Source of the DNA: Rivularia sp. MS3
GTDB taxonomy: Bacteria; Cyanobacteriota; Cyanobacteriia; Cyanobacteriales; Nostocaceae
Assembly (NCBI GenBank): GCA_019192545.1
Contig: JAHCMI010000015.1
Span: forward strand, 1-64,000
Length of the DNA: 64,000 nt
Direction: 5' to 3'
Below the pieces are notes generated by a model that was not told where the DNA came from, did no database searches, and worked only from the letters and a program-made list of their open reading frames with translations. Every line of letters begins with the position of its first letter. The first letter of the stretch is position 1. Positions 16,554 to 25,136 of this stretch are shown here, one piece after another. The position numbers and the translations under genes are program-made.

Positions 16554-17282
16554 TTGGTAAATATCAAATGTAAAGATAAAACTTTTTCTAATATCAAAGC
16601 AATTTTATTTGATAAAAACGGTACTTTAGAAGATTCTGAAGTAGATTTACGTAATTTTGCTCAAAAAGCTGCCAGAATTATAGACGCAAAAATTCCCGGT
16701 ATCGGCGAACCTTTATTAATGGCTTTTGGTGTTAATGCTGATAGTTTAGACGCTGCGGGATTAATAGCTGTAGCTAGTCGTCGGGAAACAGAAATTGCAG
16801 CAGCAGCTTACATTGCTGAAACGGGAAGAGGTTGGATTGAATCGTTAAAAATAGCTCGCGAAAGTTTAGATGAAGCAGATAAATATGTTGGTGATTCTCC
16901 TTCACCTTTGTTTGCTGGTAGCTTAGAAATATTGCAAAAGTTTTCTCAAACTGGGTTAAAATTGGGTATTCTTTCAGCTGCTACAACCCCACAAGTAAAT
17001 CAGTTTGTCAAAGCTTATCAACTGAGTGAATATTTAAACTTAGAAATGGGAGTAGATGGTAATATTTTTAAGCCAGATCCAGCTTTATTTTTGCAAGCTT
17101 GCGAAAAATTGGGAGTAGAAGCAAGTAAGACTTTGATGGTAGGTGATTCTGTAGGTGATATGCTAATGGCACGCAATGCTAAAGCCGCTGGCTGCATTGG
17201 CATTACTTGGATTGGTAAGTCGGATAATGTTCGAGGTGCAGATGTTGTAATTAATAAATTAGATGAAATTGAAATTTGTTAA
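16554..17282 (+). CDS. HAD family hydrolase, altered motif I
   Basis: 242 residues of the phosphoglycolate-phosphatase-like HAD class with an alpha-helical cap. Motif I reads FDKNGTL (Asp20, Asn22), motif II LGILSAAT, motif III FKPDPALF, and motif IV VGDSVGDMLMA. In active HAD phosphatases motif I is DxDGT, and the second Asp is the general acid/base; here it is Asn. The nucleophile Asp20, the lysine and the metal aspartates are present, so activity may be reduced or changed. The only start in frame is TTG at 16554 (a stop lies three codons before). Substrate unknown. Single gene. Confidence 0.8.
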   Translation: MVNIKCKDKTFSNIKAILFDKNGTLEDSEVDLRNFAQKAARIIDAKIPGIGEPLLMAFGVNADSLDAAGLIAVASRRETEIAAAAYIAETGRGWIESLKIARESLDEADKYVGDSPSPLFAGSLEILQKFSQTGLKLGILSAATTPQVNQFVKAYQLSEYLNLEMGVDGNIFKPDPALFLQACEKLGVEASKTLMVGDSVGDMLMARNAKAAGCIGITWIGKSDNVRGADVVINKLDEIEIC

Positions 17283-17957
17283 TTGATTATTAATTACTCC
17301 GAGTTCGCTTTTCAAATTCCTTCTAAAATTTATCCGCATCTTCTTCCTCATGATTATACAAAAAAGAAATCAAATTGTTTTTTAATTTTTAATTTACAAT
17401 TTTATGAGACTGAATTTTTGTTAATTACAAAAATATGAGACAATGAGAAATATAACTTACTAGTTATTATAATGGGAACATAATAAAAATTTTTATTTTA
17501 GCCAAGCCTCACCATTATTTAAAAATATTATATACAATAAATAATACTACAAAATCGCTATTAATAAAAAAATATTTTTTTGATGATTATTAAGCTACTA
17601 TATATACATAAATAGCGCAAAAGTAAGTAATTATCTCATTATAGACGGGATTATATAGTGTATATTCGTAATAAATCAAACTTATAATATATAAGTAGTT
17701 TCAATTGCTTGTTTTTGACAGCTAAATTTATGACTTATAACCTAGGTTGAGTTAAAGCAAGTGTAAACATTCTTCAGACAAAGCGTGCGGCTCAGCATCT
17801 TGTAGAGGGAAATAGAGTAACTCAGCACCAACATTAGGTTATATCCTTACAAGAGGAATAAAAATGGAAATTAAAACCCTTAAAAATAAGGGTAATTAGA
17901 AGTTAGCTATCGATTATAAATTAATCATGGCGCTTCTACAGACAAAACTTGATAACC
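17283..17957. other. Intergenic region, AT-rich
   Basis: 675 bp without a recognisable gene. An 11-codon frame at 17864 (MEIKTLKNKGN) has a good ribosome site (AAGAGGA) and its codons form a hairpin ACCCTT-AAAAAT-AAGGGT. It could be a leader peptide, but nothing suitable follows on that strand. Otherwise nothing seen. Confidence 0.4.
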
Positions 17958-18241
17958 TTATCCTTGAATCATAAATTGCCGCAGCCCATTATTATCAAAT
18001 TCAACCGGACAAGCAACTGTTGAAAGATCAAGGCGAGTACCTTTTTATATATAGCTATTACTTGAACATCTCGATTGTGCAAAGATTTTAATCAAGATTG
18101 AGAAACTTGATCGGAAGGATGCAATACTAATTTACCTTGTTTTTTAGTATTAGTAATAAGAAAAAATTCTTCTCCTTTATAAGGACTATTCATACTTTTA
18201 ATTAGCAAAGCCTGATTATTTTCCTTAGATAGAATACCCAT
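17958..18241 (-). pseudogene. Degraded gene of unknown family
   Basis: An ATG at 18241 opens 49 codons with protein-like composition (MGILSKENNQALL, SPYKGEEFFLITNTKKQ, KLVLHPSDQV) ending in TGA at 18092. Past the stop the same frame continues (LKSLHNRDVQVIAIYKK). After a one-base shift it carries on as TRLDLSTVACPVEFDNNGL to a stop at 17958. The pattern of one stop and one shift suggests a decaying gene. I do not recognise the family. The start codon coincides with the end of a MITE-like element, which may have cut off the 5' part. Confidence 0.4.
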
Positions 18242-18362
18242 TTATAGCGTTTTCCAGTCTCCACTCGGTATAACTCAAAACCTATCTCCCCTCTCATTAA
18301 TAAGGAGAGGGGTTGGGGGGTGAGGTAAAGCTGTACCTCAGTTGCTGTAGGAACGCTATAAA
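18241..18362. mobile_element. MITE-like element with perfect 11-bp terminal inverted repeats
   Basis: Ends are TTTATAGCGTT (18241-18251) and AACGCTATAAA (18352-18362). Inside lies a strong hairpin CCCCTCTC-attaataa-GGAGAGGGG, a motif frequent in Nostocales intergenic DNA. No ORF; 122 bp. Confidence 0.6.
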
Positions 18363-18376
18363 GCTATAAATAATGC

Positions 18377-19666
18377 TTAAAACGACGACTGTAATCCAAG
18401 TGTAAATTGCCAATCGGTTTCTAACTGAGGTCCATCTAAATCCCGTAAAATAGGTAATTCAAATTCCATCGCCAAACGAGAACCTTGTAAATTACCTTCA
18501 GGAGCATACAAATTAACTCCGAAACCCAAATTAATTTGAGTACCGCTCCTTAAATTGGGATCTGCTGTGGGAATCATCATCGGATTTAATCTGTCATCAG
18601 CACCGTCAATATCTCCCCAAGTTTTGCCAGTTAAACGCAACGAAGTACTCAACCAATCCGTCCAATTACGAGCAATCCAACCCGTTAACTGATATTTATT
18701 ACCCAGACGATAACCATTATCATTTTTGCCTAATCTCAAGGTTGTCAAAGCTTGCGCTCCCCAAGAACCTTTTCCAGATTGACCTAAATAAGTTATCCCC
18801 GGTAGCAAATCAAAAGTACCCGAACCGATTTGCATTGGATAAGGAAGAATTTGATCTTCACCTGCGGGAGTATCGTCTCTTTCATCGATTGAACCTGTGG
18901 GAAAACTAACCCCAAGATTTAAATGTACGCGCTGTTTATCTTTATTAAATACCGTATAGAGGGCTGAGGTTTTAATATCCCCAAATCCTTCAGAATTTGT
19001 TGTAAAGCGCGTACCCATGCGGGTAAGATGTTCCATTTCTTTAGAAACATAAGGCACCATTGCCATCAAGGTAACATCATCACTAACCGCGTACATTGCT
19101 CCAACCATATGCATTTGCATGGACATGTCTACCGGAGTGACCATAAAATCCTGCAATACTTCACTATCGCTAATACTATTGGTACCATCGCGATTACCGT
19201 CCATTTCCATAAACATATAGCGATAGGAGAACATAAATTCTCCTTTTTTGTGAGCGTGGTCTCCCATTACACCAATCGGTGCATGTCCGTCAGGACGAGC
19301 AGCAGACCATTTATCAGGATCGCTATTATGAGCGCTATCTGCAATTATTGATTTTTCACTGTTTAATTCAGTTAATGATGGATTAGAAAAAGACTCAGCA
19401 GATTTATTTGAATTTAGCTGATTAAAGTTTGGCTGATTTAAATCTAAATCAGCAGCAGAAGTAGAAATCAATGATTTTTGCTGAGTTTTTTGTAAAGATG
19501 ATTTATCTAACTGTGTCTCTAACTGTTTAAATTGAATTAATTTTTCAACTAATTTACTTTTATCGGTTTGTATATTTGATGTTGGTATAATTTCTGCAAC
19601 TGCTACCAATGGAGATAAAACAATACTAATAATAGTCAAGCTAAATAGATAAGAATTTAATCTCAA
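18377..19666 (-). CDS. Putative outer membrane beta-barrel transporter, Met/His-rich
   Basis: 429 residues. A signal peptide (NSYLFSLTIISIVLSPLVAVAEI) is followed by a Ser/Gln/Asn-rich linker to about residue 115. A barrel-type domain with alternating beta-strand pattern comes next and ends in a terminal Phe (LGLQSSF), as expected for outer-membrane insertion. The N-terminal barrel part is rich in Met and His (GDHAHKKGEFMFSYRYMFMEM, split by a turn, then DMSMQMHMVGAMY and MVPYVSKEMEHLTRMG). It resembles the 'transporter' family related to MetA of phenol-degradation pathways, members of which often sit in copper loci. Metal binding is inferred from the composition. No copper gene is next to it. 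Confidence 0.7.
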   Translation of the reverse strand: MRLNSYLFSLTIISIVLSPLVAVAEIIPTSNIQTDKSKLVEKLIQFKQLETQLDKSSLQKTQQKSLISTSAADLDLNQPNFNQLNSNKSAESFSNPSLTELNSEKSIIADSAHNSDPDKWSAARPDGHAPIGVMGDHAHKKGEFMFSYRYMFMEMDGNRDGTNSISDSEVLQDFMVTPVDMSMQMHMVGAMYAVSDDVTLMAMVPYVSKEMEHLTRMGTRFTTNSEGFGDIKTSALYTVFNKDKQRVHLNLGVSFPTGSIDERDDTPAGEDQILPYPMQIGSGTFDLLPGITYLGQSGKGSWGAQALTTLRLGKNDNGYRLGNKYQLTGWIARNWTDWLSTSLRLTGKTWGDIDGADDRLNPMMIPTADPNLRSGTQINLGFGVNLYAPEGNLQGSRLAMEFELPILRDLDGPQLETDWQFTLGLQSSF

Positions 19667-20103
19667 TTTACAAGCCTCGTTTGTTAGATAAGTAATTTAA
19701 CAGGAAGATATCGTATCAAATGATTAATACATTTAACAAAAGACAGCTTGTCAAACTTGCTTGAAAATAATTAAATTTTCTCTAGATATAGGAACAATTG
19801 CGATTTAAATATCATTCATTGTTTACAATACAGAGAGCTTTCAAATTCTTATTATTGTAATCACAATTTCTACAAACAAAGAATGAAAATCATACATTGA
19901 TTAATCACTTTTAAGGGTATTCCCTAAGAAGATGGGCGGAAAAGTATAGTTTTTAGCTTAAGTTTCGGACTATCCCCCCTTCCCCCTTAAAAAGGGGGGT
20001 TAAAGTTCCCCTTCTTTAAGGGGGATTTAGGGGGATCTTAAAAGTTTTGAGTATCATCTATAGCGCATCCTTACATCCTCTAAGAACGATCGCTAAACTT
20101 TTC
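19667..20103. other. Intergenic region with G/C-run inverted repeats
   Basis: Mostly AT-rich. At 19973-20037 runs CCCCCCTT...AAGGGGGG and CCCCTTCTTTAAGGGGG form two adjacent hairpins, a repeat type common between genes here (also about 16389 and 47010). No gene seen. Confidence 0.5.
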
Positions 20104-20141
20104 CAATAAAATAACCCGGCATTTTCAAAATACCGAGTTAT
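20104..20141 (-). terminator. Intrinsic terminator of the L,D-transpeptidase gene
   Basis: Read on the minus strand: ATAACTCGGTATTTT-G-AAAATGCCGGGTTAT, a 15-bp stem with two G-U pairs, followed by TTTATT. It lies 59 bp after the stop codon at 20200. Confidence 0.75.
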
Positions 20142-20199
20142 CTTAAGTCCGTATTTGGTTGTAAACTTAGACTCTATTTATAGATAAGACTTTAAGTTC

Positions 20200-20721
20200 T
20201 TATTTTTGTACGACTACTGTTGTTCCTACAGATGCCCAATTAAATATTTTTTTCGCATGATTGGGCGCTACATTTACACAACCGCGACTAACTGGCGTAC
20301 CAAAATTGTTATGCCAGAATGCGCCGTGAATTCCATAACTGCCTTGGTAATACATTGTATGAGGAACATCCTCAATATCGTAATCTTCACCCTTCATCCG
20401 AGTTTTTTCCAATTTCGTATAAATATTAAATACGCCGGTAGGAGTAGGAGTATCTTTTTTACCAGTAGAAACAATAACTCCAAACACGGGCTTGTTCCCT
20501 TCCCAAGTAATTAATCTTTGTTCGGATAAATCTACTTGAATCCAGCGTCTATTGGAATTTTTCAGCTGTTTAACTTTCTCAGTAACTTTTTGCTGAGACT
20601 TTGGCGTGTGATGAGCTTCTGCTTTACTCGTAGGAAGACTGACAAAACTAGCCGAGAGTGCTATTCCTGCCACTAAAACTTTTAGATAGCGAATATACTG
20701 AGGGAAAAATCGGGCTTTCAT
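20200..20721 (-). CDS. L,D-transpeptidase (YkuD domain)
   Basis: About 173 residues. A signal peptide (about 1-35, ending near SKAEA) directs it to the periplasm. The YkuD domain covers about 55-172: [28 protein letters not shown], then the catalytic block [12 protein letters not shown] and SRGCVNV with the nucleophile Cys. Such enzymes form 3-3 peptidoglycan crosslinks or attach proteins to peptidoglycan. The ATG at 20721 is preferred; a TTG five codons up extends the frame but has no advantage. Single gene with its own terminator. Confidence 0.88.
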   Translation of the reverse strand: MKARFFPQYIRYLKVLVAGIALSASFVSLPTSKAEAHHTPKSQQKVTEKVKQLKNSNRRWIQVDLSEQRLITWEGNKPVFGVIVSTGKKDTPTPTGVFNIYTKLEKTRMKGEDYDIEDVPHTMYYQGSYGIHGAFWHNNFGTPVSRGCVNVAPNHAKKIFNWASVGTTVVVQK

Positions 20722-20823
20722 GATAAATACTCTCAAATGTAAGCGTAAGCTTGTTTATTTACTTTTATTACTCTATCTAACGACTTATTTCTGTCACAAT
20801 CTATGAATTTCTTTCTTTTTATC

Positions 20824-21477
20824 TTACTTTATCTTCTCAATTAGCCTTTCTGCCTGTCGAGTTATTAAATCCCAATCTTCAGAAATAACTGACTGTTTGG
20901 GAAACAACTCGCTGCTCAATCCAATGGCGATCGCACCGGCTCTGAGGAAATCCGAGGCGTTTTCTATAGTCACTCCTCCAGTCGGGATCAAGGGAATTTG
21001 TCCCAAAGGAGCTTGCAAACTTTTGATATATCCAACACCACCACAAGCTTGCACGGGAAAAACTTTCACGCAGCTAGCGCCATAAGTCCAAGCTGTAACA
21101 ATTTCGGTGGGAGTCAGCGCTCCGGGTATTACTGGTACCTTCAAGTTGACAGCTGCTTGAATTATCGTTTTTTCAACGTGGGGAGTAAAAAAGAACTGTG
21201 CCCCTACGTTTATTGCCCGATGCATTTGTTCTAGATTCAATAACGTTCCCGTACCGATAATGCACTTAGGTAATTCCACACGTAATTGTGCAATTAGCTC
21301 CTCAGCTTGAGGAGTATTCCAAGTGATTTCGATTAACTGCATTCCGCCAGATGCCGCAGCTAAAGCCATTTGCCGCGCCAAATCTTTTTTTTGGGCACGA
21401 ATAACTGCGATGGCACGATGCTTTTTTAAAAGCGTTAACCAAGGGGAATCGGGAAGGTGGAATTGGTCATTGGGCAT
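20824..21477 (-). CDS. eda: KDPG / 4-hydroxy-2-oxoglutarate aldolase
   Basis: 217 residues, class I aldolase with a TIM barrel. It has the catalytic Glu in QLIEITWNTP, the Schiff-base Lys in GASCVKVFPVQ, GTGTLLNLEQ, and the phosphate-binding IPTGGVTIENA. The enzyme cleaves 2-keto-3-deoxy-6-phosphogluconate to pyruvate and glyceraldehyde 3-phosphate, the last step of the Entner-Doudoroff route, and may act on hydroxy-oxoglutarate. Entner-Doudoroff use is documented in cyanobacteria. Single gene; no dehydratase partner in the window. Confidence 0.9.
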   Translation of the reverse strand: MPNDQFHLPDSPWLTLLKKHRAIAVIRAQKKDLARQMALAAASGGMQLIEITWNTPQAEELIAQLRVELPKCIIGTGTLLNLEQMHRAINVGAQFFFTPHVEKTIIQAAVNLKVPVIPGALTPTEIVTAWTYGASCVKVFPVQACGGVGYIKSLQAPLGQIPLIPTGGVTIENASDFLRAGAIAIGLSSELFPKQSVISEDWDLITRQAERLIEKIK

Positions 21478-21795
21478 TAGAAGTTAAGCAATATAAATTT
21501 AAAAAACTTTGATTGTAAGTATTTTTTTCTCGAAATAGAACTAGATAAGTTAGATTCGTCTAGAAACTAAACTTAAAAACTAATTCAGTTTCAAGCCAGC
21601 CATTTATTTTTCATCGAGAGATATATTGTTTATTTACTAATTTTAATTCTTCTTCTATCTTCTGCTGTCGGGGAAAAAATAACCCAAAATTTCATGTTTT
21701 TTTTCGGTTCGAGAGTATGTATGTATCGCTAATATGATAAAAGCTAAGTAAATAAACGCAATTATTACAACTTAGTCATTGTAATTTGAGTTGAC
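21478..21795. other. Intergenic region, nothing recognised
   Basis: 318 bp between two divergent genes, AT-rich. It must hold both promoters. No hairpin or short gene that I can support. Confidence 0.4.
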
Positions 21796-22896
21796 ATGAT
21801 TCACAAAAAAAATTTCTACACAAGCTTTATAGCTTTGATTACAGCAGCAACAGTCATTAGCGCTGGAAGTCATTTAAATCATACCTTTGCTCAATCTTCG
21901 CCAAGTAAAAATTCAACTACAGCAAATTCTTCCCAAACCAAACCTGCTCTAACCTTACAGGGACACATATGGACTATCGAGGCTTTAGATTTTACTCCAG
22001 ACGGGCAAACTTTAGTCAGTGGTAGCTACGACCATACCGTAAAAGTGTGGAATCTAAAAAATGGTAAACTTATCCGTACCCTTGATGGGCATGAAGACGG
22101 CGTAAATGACGTTCTTATTAGTCCCGACGGAAAACTGTTTTTCACCGCCGGAGGAACGGCAGAACCCAATACCAATAAGGTAATCAAGGTATGGGATATG
22201 AAAACTAAAAAATTACTTCGTACCCTTAAAGGACATACTTTAGGAGTCACTTCCTTAGCTATAACCCCTGATGGTAAAACTCTTATCAGCGGCAGTTACG
22301 ATAAAACCATTAGGTTATGGGACCCCCAAAAAGGTATACGCAAGCGTACTTTAACCGGACATAGCGATCCCATACTTTCAATTGCAGTTAGTCCTGATGG
22401 AAAAACTTTAGCAAGCGGCGGGGGTTCGCTTAACGACGATTCTGACAAAACAGTTAAATTATGGAATCTGGTAACGGGGGAATTAGCTAGTAATATCAAA
22501 GGAAACAATAACGTTATCAACTTTATCGGCTTTACCCCCGACGGTAAATATCTTGTTAATTCTACAGATCCCAAAATCAATGTTTGGGATATGAGTACTG
22601 GTAAATTAGTAAATCGTTTTCAGGTATCTGACATCGAAGGAGTTACTTCTGCAACTTTAGGAAAAGATAGTAAAACTATTGTCACCACTACATTAGACGG
22701 TGCAGTAACAATATGGGATTTAACCACCGGAAAAGCAATAAAAACCTTAGTAGAAGCTGCTAACAATCCTCAGAATTACGACCAGCTTTATCCTACTAGT
22801 ACGGCATTCAGCCCCGATGGTAAAACCATTGCTATAGGTGAAGGAGGCGGAGCTTATAATTCAAAATTCCCAATTAAAATTCAACAAATGCCATAA
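21796..22896 (+). CDS. Exported WD40 repeat protein
   Basis: 366 residues. An N-terminal signal peptide (YTSFIALITAATVISAGSHL, cleavage near FAQS) indicates export to the periplasm. A seven-blade WD40 propeller follows from about residue 50: blades show 'GHxxxVxxLxxxPDGxxLxSGSYDxTVKVW'-type elements such as SGSYDHTVKVWNL, SGSYDKTIRLWDP and TVKLWNLVTGEL. Blades 5-7 are more degenerate. WD40 propellers serve as protein-binding scaffolds; the partner is unknown. Upstream gap of 318 bp. The stop is followed by heptamer repeats. Confidence 0.88.
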   Translation: MIHKKNFYTSFIALITAATVISAGSHLNHTFAQSSPSKNSTTANSSQTKPALTLQGHIWTIEALDFTPDGQTLVSGSYDHTVKVWNLKNGKLIRTLDGHEDGVNDVLISPDGKLFFTAGGTAEPNTNKVIKVWDMKTKKLLRTLKGHTLGVTSLAITPDGKTLISGSYDKTIRLWDPQKGIRKRTLTGHSDPILSIAVSPDGKTLASGGGSLNDDSDKTVKLWNLVTGELASNIKGNNNVINFIGFTPDGKYLVNSTDPKINVWDMSTGKLVNRFQVSDIEGVTSATLGKDSKTIVTTTLDGAVTIWDLTTGKAIKTLVEAANNPQNYDQLYPTSTAFSPDGKTIAIGEGGGAYNSKFPIKIQQMP

Positions 22897-22972
22897 GCAG
22901 TGAGCAGTGAGCAGTGAGCAGTTACCAATGCTTAATGCTCAATGCCTAATTACCAATTATCAATTCTCACTT
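22893..22972. repeat. Heptameric tandem repeats between WD40 gene and phoH
   Basis: Copies of gcagtga/gcagtta (22895-22925) then caatgct/caatgcc/caattac units. They fill the whole convergent gap. Confidence 0.8.
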
Positions 22973-23920
22973 CTCATACTGCTCGTAAGCTGCAACAATA
23001 CGCTGCACTAAAGCATGTCTAACTACGTCTTTTTGAGAAAATTCACAAAAGCCTATGCCTTCCACGTTTTTTAAAATTTGAAAGGCTGTTGCAAGTCCGG
23101 ATTTCTGCTGTAAAGGTAAATCGGTTTGCGTCATATCACCGGTTACTACCATGCGGGAACGAAAGCCCAAACGAGTTAGAACCATTTTCATCTGCGCTGG
23201 CGTAGTATTTTGAGCTTCGTCCACAATTACAAACGCATTGTTTAAAGTTCTTCCGCGCATGTAAGCTAATGGTGCAACTTCAATTATCCCTCTTTCAATC
23301 AGCGATGGGACTTTATCCGGCTCTATAAACTCGTTGATAGCATCATAAAGCGGACGCAAATAAGGATTAACTTTTTGCTGCAAATCTCCCGGTAAAAATC
23401 CTAGCTTTTCACCGGCTTCTACAGCAGGGCGAGTTAAAATTAGTTTTTCGTACCTGTTATCAAGCAGTGCTTGAACCGCTACAACAACCGCTAAAAATGT
23501 TTTACCAGTTCCCGCAGGACCAATACAAAATGTTAAGTCGCGCTTGCGTATTGCTTCAATATACTGTCGCTGACGAAAAGTTTTAGCACGAATTTGTTCT
23601 CCCCGACGAGTTTTAGCAAGCACATCTTTTTGTAATGTTTGCAGTTCATCTTCTCGATGGGTATCAAGGGCTTGACGCGCTGTTAAAATATCGGCAACGG
23701 ATAGTATATTTCCCTGCGTCCAAATATCTTCCAAAGATTTTACCAACCGACTAACCAAGTCGATTTGTTTCTCGGTACCGCTAACGTATAGTTCTTGTCC
23801 CCGCAGTACTACAGTGGCTCCAGTTTGTCGAGCTAAGAGTTTGAGGTTTTCTTCCTGGCTTCCCGCTAAAGCCATAGCACTAGGGATATCGGGCAATTCT
23901 ATTGTTATGGCTTCTGCCAT
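22967..23920 (-). CDS. phoH: PhoH family protein (PhoH-like ATPase)
   Basis: 317 residues. A KH-like N-terminal domain (about 15-100) precedes an ATPase domain. It has Walker A GPAGTGKTF (about 130-138), LTRPAVEAGEKLGFLPGD, Walker B VIVDEAQNTTPAQMK and sensor VVTGDMTQTDLP. PhoH2-type proteins are linked to RNA metabolism and ribosome maturation with YbeY. It is last in a same-strand block ffh, rpsP, KH protein, phoH, an order conserved in cyanobacteria that supports an RNA/ribosome role. Confidence 0.92.
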   Translation of the reverse strand: MAEAITIELPDIPSAMALAGSQEENLKLLARQTGATVVLRGQELYVSGTEKQIDLVSRLVKSLEDIWTQGNILSVADILTARQALDTHREDELQTLQKDVLAKTRRGEQIRAKTFRQRQYIEAIRKRDLTFCIGPAGTGKTFLAVVVAVQALLDNRYEKLILTRPAVEAGEKLGFLPGDLQQKVNPYLRPLYDAINEFIEPDKVPSLIERGIIEVAPLAYMRGRTLNNAFVIVDEAQNTTPAQMKMVLTRLGFRSRMVVTGDMTQTDLPLQQKSGLATAFQILKNVEGIGFCEFSQKDVVRHALVQRIVAAYEQYEK

Positions 23921-24117
23921 AGTATTAATTATGTATTTCTTATTAGTAAGGAATAACTTTTTACAAAGATACTCCGTTTTCAGGAGTTTAATCTTATTTT
24001 CTAACCAAATTTAACCGACTAATTAACCACCTATTTAATGAATCACCTATTTAACTATTTACTATCAGCCATAGGGCTGATAGCGAATAAAATTAGAAAC
24101 AATAAAAATTGTTTCAC

Positions 24118-24558
24118 TTAAATGCGAGTTCGGGGTTTGGTGAAATCTCTACGTCCGTCACCACGTCTTACTTTAGGCTTAGGCATTGGTAATTCTCTAT
24201 CCCTTCCTTCGCTATAAGATGCGGGTGCATCCTCCCGACTTTCATTACTACCGTAAATGTCTAGGTATGCCGATTGTCCCGCAGCTTGAGCAGCCGCAGA
24301 AATCACAGTGCGAATAGCTTGGATGTTGCGTCCTCCTCGACCAAACACTTTACCTTTATCTGCACTATCAAAGGCAATGCGAATCCAAGCTCGTTTGGTG
24401 CTACGAGAAATTTCACAATCAACGCTTAGAGACTCTGGTGATTCCAAAAACGGCTGCATTAAAAAATTAACTAAACCAACGTAATCGGGAGTTGTACGGG
24501 AATTCGTATCTGTTACTTTACTAGGATGCAGTTGCTGCACGGACTTGTTCAAAAACAT
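24118..24558 (-). CDS. KH domain RNA-binding protein (KhpA/YlqC type)
   Basis: 146 residues. One type II KH domain (about 25-105) has the GxxG loop in [31 protein letters not shown] at its start is typical of KhpA-like proteins. A basic Arg/Lys-rich tail ([20 protein letters not shown]) follows, likely adding RNA affinity. The gene overlaps the end of rpsP by 38 bp. Later starts (TTG 24552, GTG 24540) still overlap, so translational coupling is likely. Probably binds rRNA or sRNA. Confidence 0.85.
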   Translation of the reverse strand: MFLNKSVQQLHPSKVTDTNSRTTPDYVGLVNFLMQPFLESPESLSVDCEISRSTKRAWIRIAFDSADKGKVFGRGGRNIQAIRTVISAAAQAAGQSAYLDIYGSNESREDAPASYSEGRDRELPMPKPKVRRGDGRRDFTKPRTRI

Positions 24559-24781
24559 TATTTTTTTCTAAAATGCGACGCACTGTGTCAGTTGGTTGAG
24601 CGCCCTGTTGTAGTCGCTTAACAATGCCGTCTACGTCTAATCTTACTTCTTTGGTTCTAGGATTATAAAATCCTAATTCTTCGAGGGGACGACCATCGCG
24701 ACGAGATAGATTATTAATGGCAATTAAGCGGTAACTTGCTTCTCGTTTTTTGCCTATTCGCTTTAAGCGCAGTTTAATCAT
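24521..24781 (-). CDS. rpsP: 30S ribosomal protein S16
   Basis: 86 residues: [37 protein letters not shown] and the later [18 protein letters not shown] are the standard S16 sequence. It binds 16S rRNA in the 30S body. The C-terminal extension ([13 protein letters not shown]) overlaps the start of the KH gene in another frame. It sits 356 bp after ffh on the same strand. Confidence 0.97.
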   Translation of the reverse strand: MIKLRLKRIGKKREASYRLIAINNLSRRDGRPLEELGFYNPRTKEVRLDVDGIVKRLQQGAQPTDTVRRILEKNNVFEQVRAATAS

Positions 24782-25136
24782 AATAAAAAGGTAATTCTCC
24801 TACTTTGTAAGATGTTAGTTTACAACTAGAGTCGGTGACAAATCTATCCGAAATTATGAAAGCATTTCACCGAAAAAGGTAATGCTCCCCCGAATGCGGG
24901 AAGATAAAATTTCCCACAAGTAGCAGATGATAATTTTAGCACTTGCACGGCATGAAGCGCTATTTGTTTCCAGGTCAAAGGTTAAAGGTTAAAGTTCAAA
25001 GGTCAGAGTTTAAACCTTAATACTCACCATGAATGCCTTTCTTCACCATCTTTTGATTAGTAACTGCTAACTGCTAACTGTTCACTATTCACTGTTAACT
25101 GTTCACTGTTCACTGTTAACTGTTCACTGATAACTG
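24782..25136. other. Gap between ffh and rpsP with two repeat families
   Basis: 24974-25018 holds aaaggtta-type heptamers (ggttaaaggttaaagttcaaaggtc in part), and 25058-25137 holds gttaact/gttcact heptamers running up to the ffh stop codon. A hairpin TCCCCCGAATGCGGGA lies at about 24887-24902, in the rpsP leader, and might be a terminator remnant or leader structure. Confidence 0.6.
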
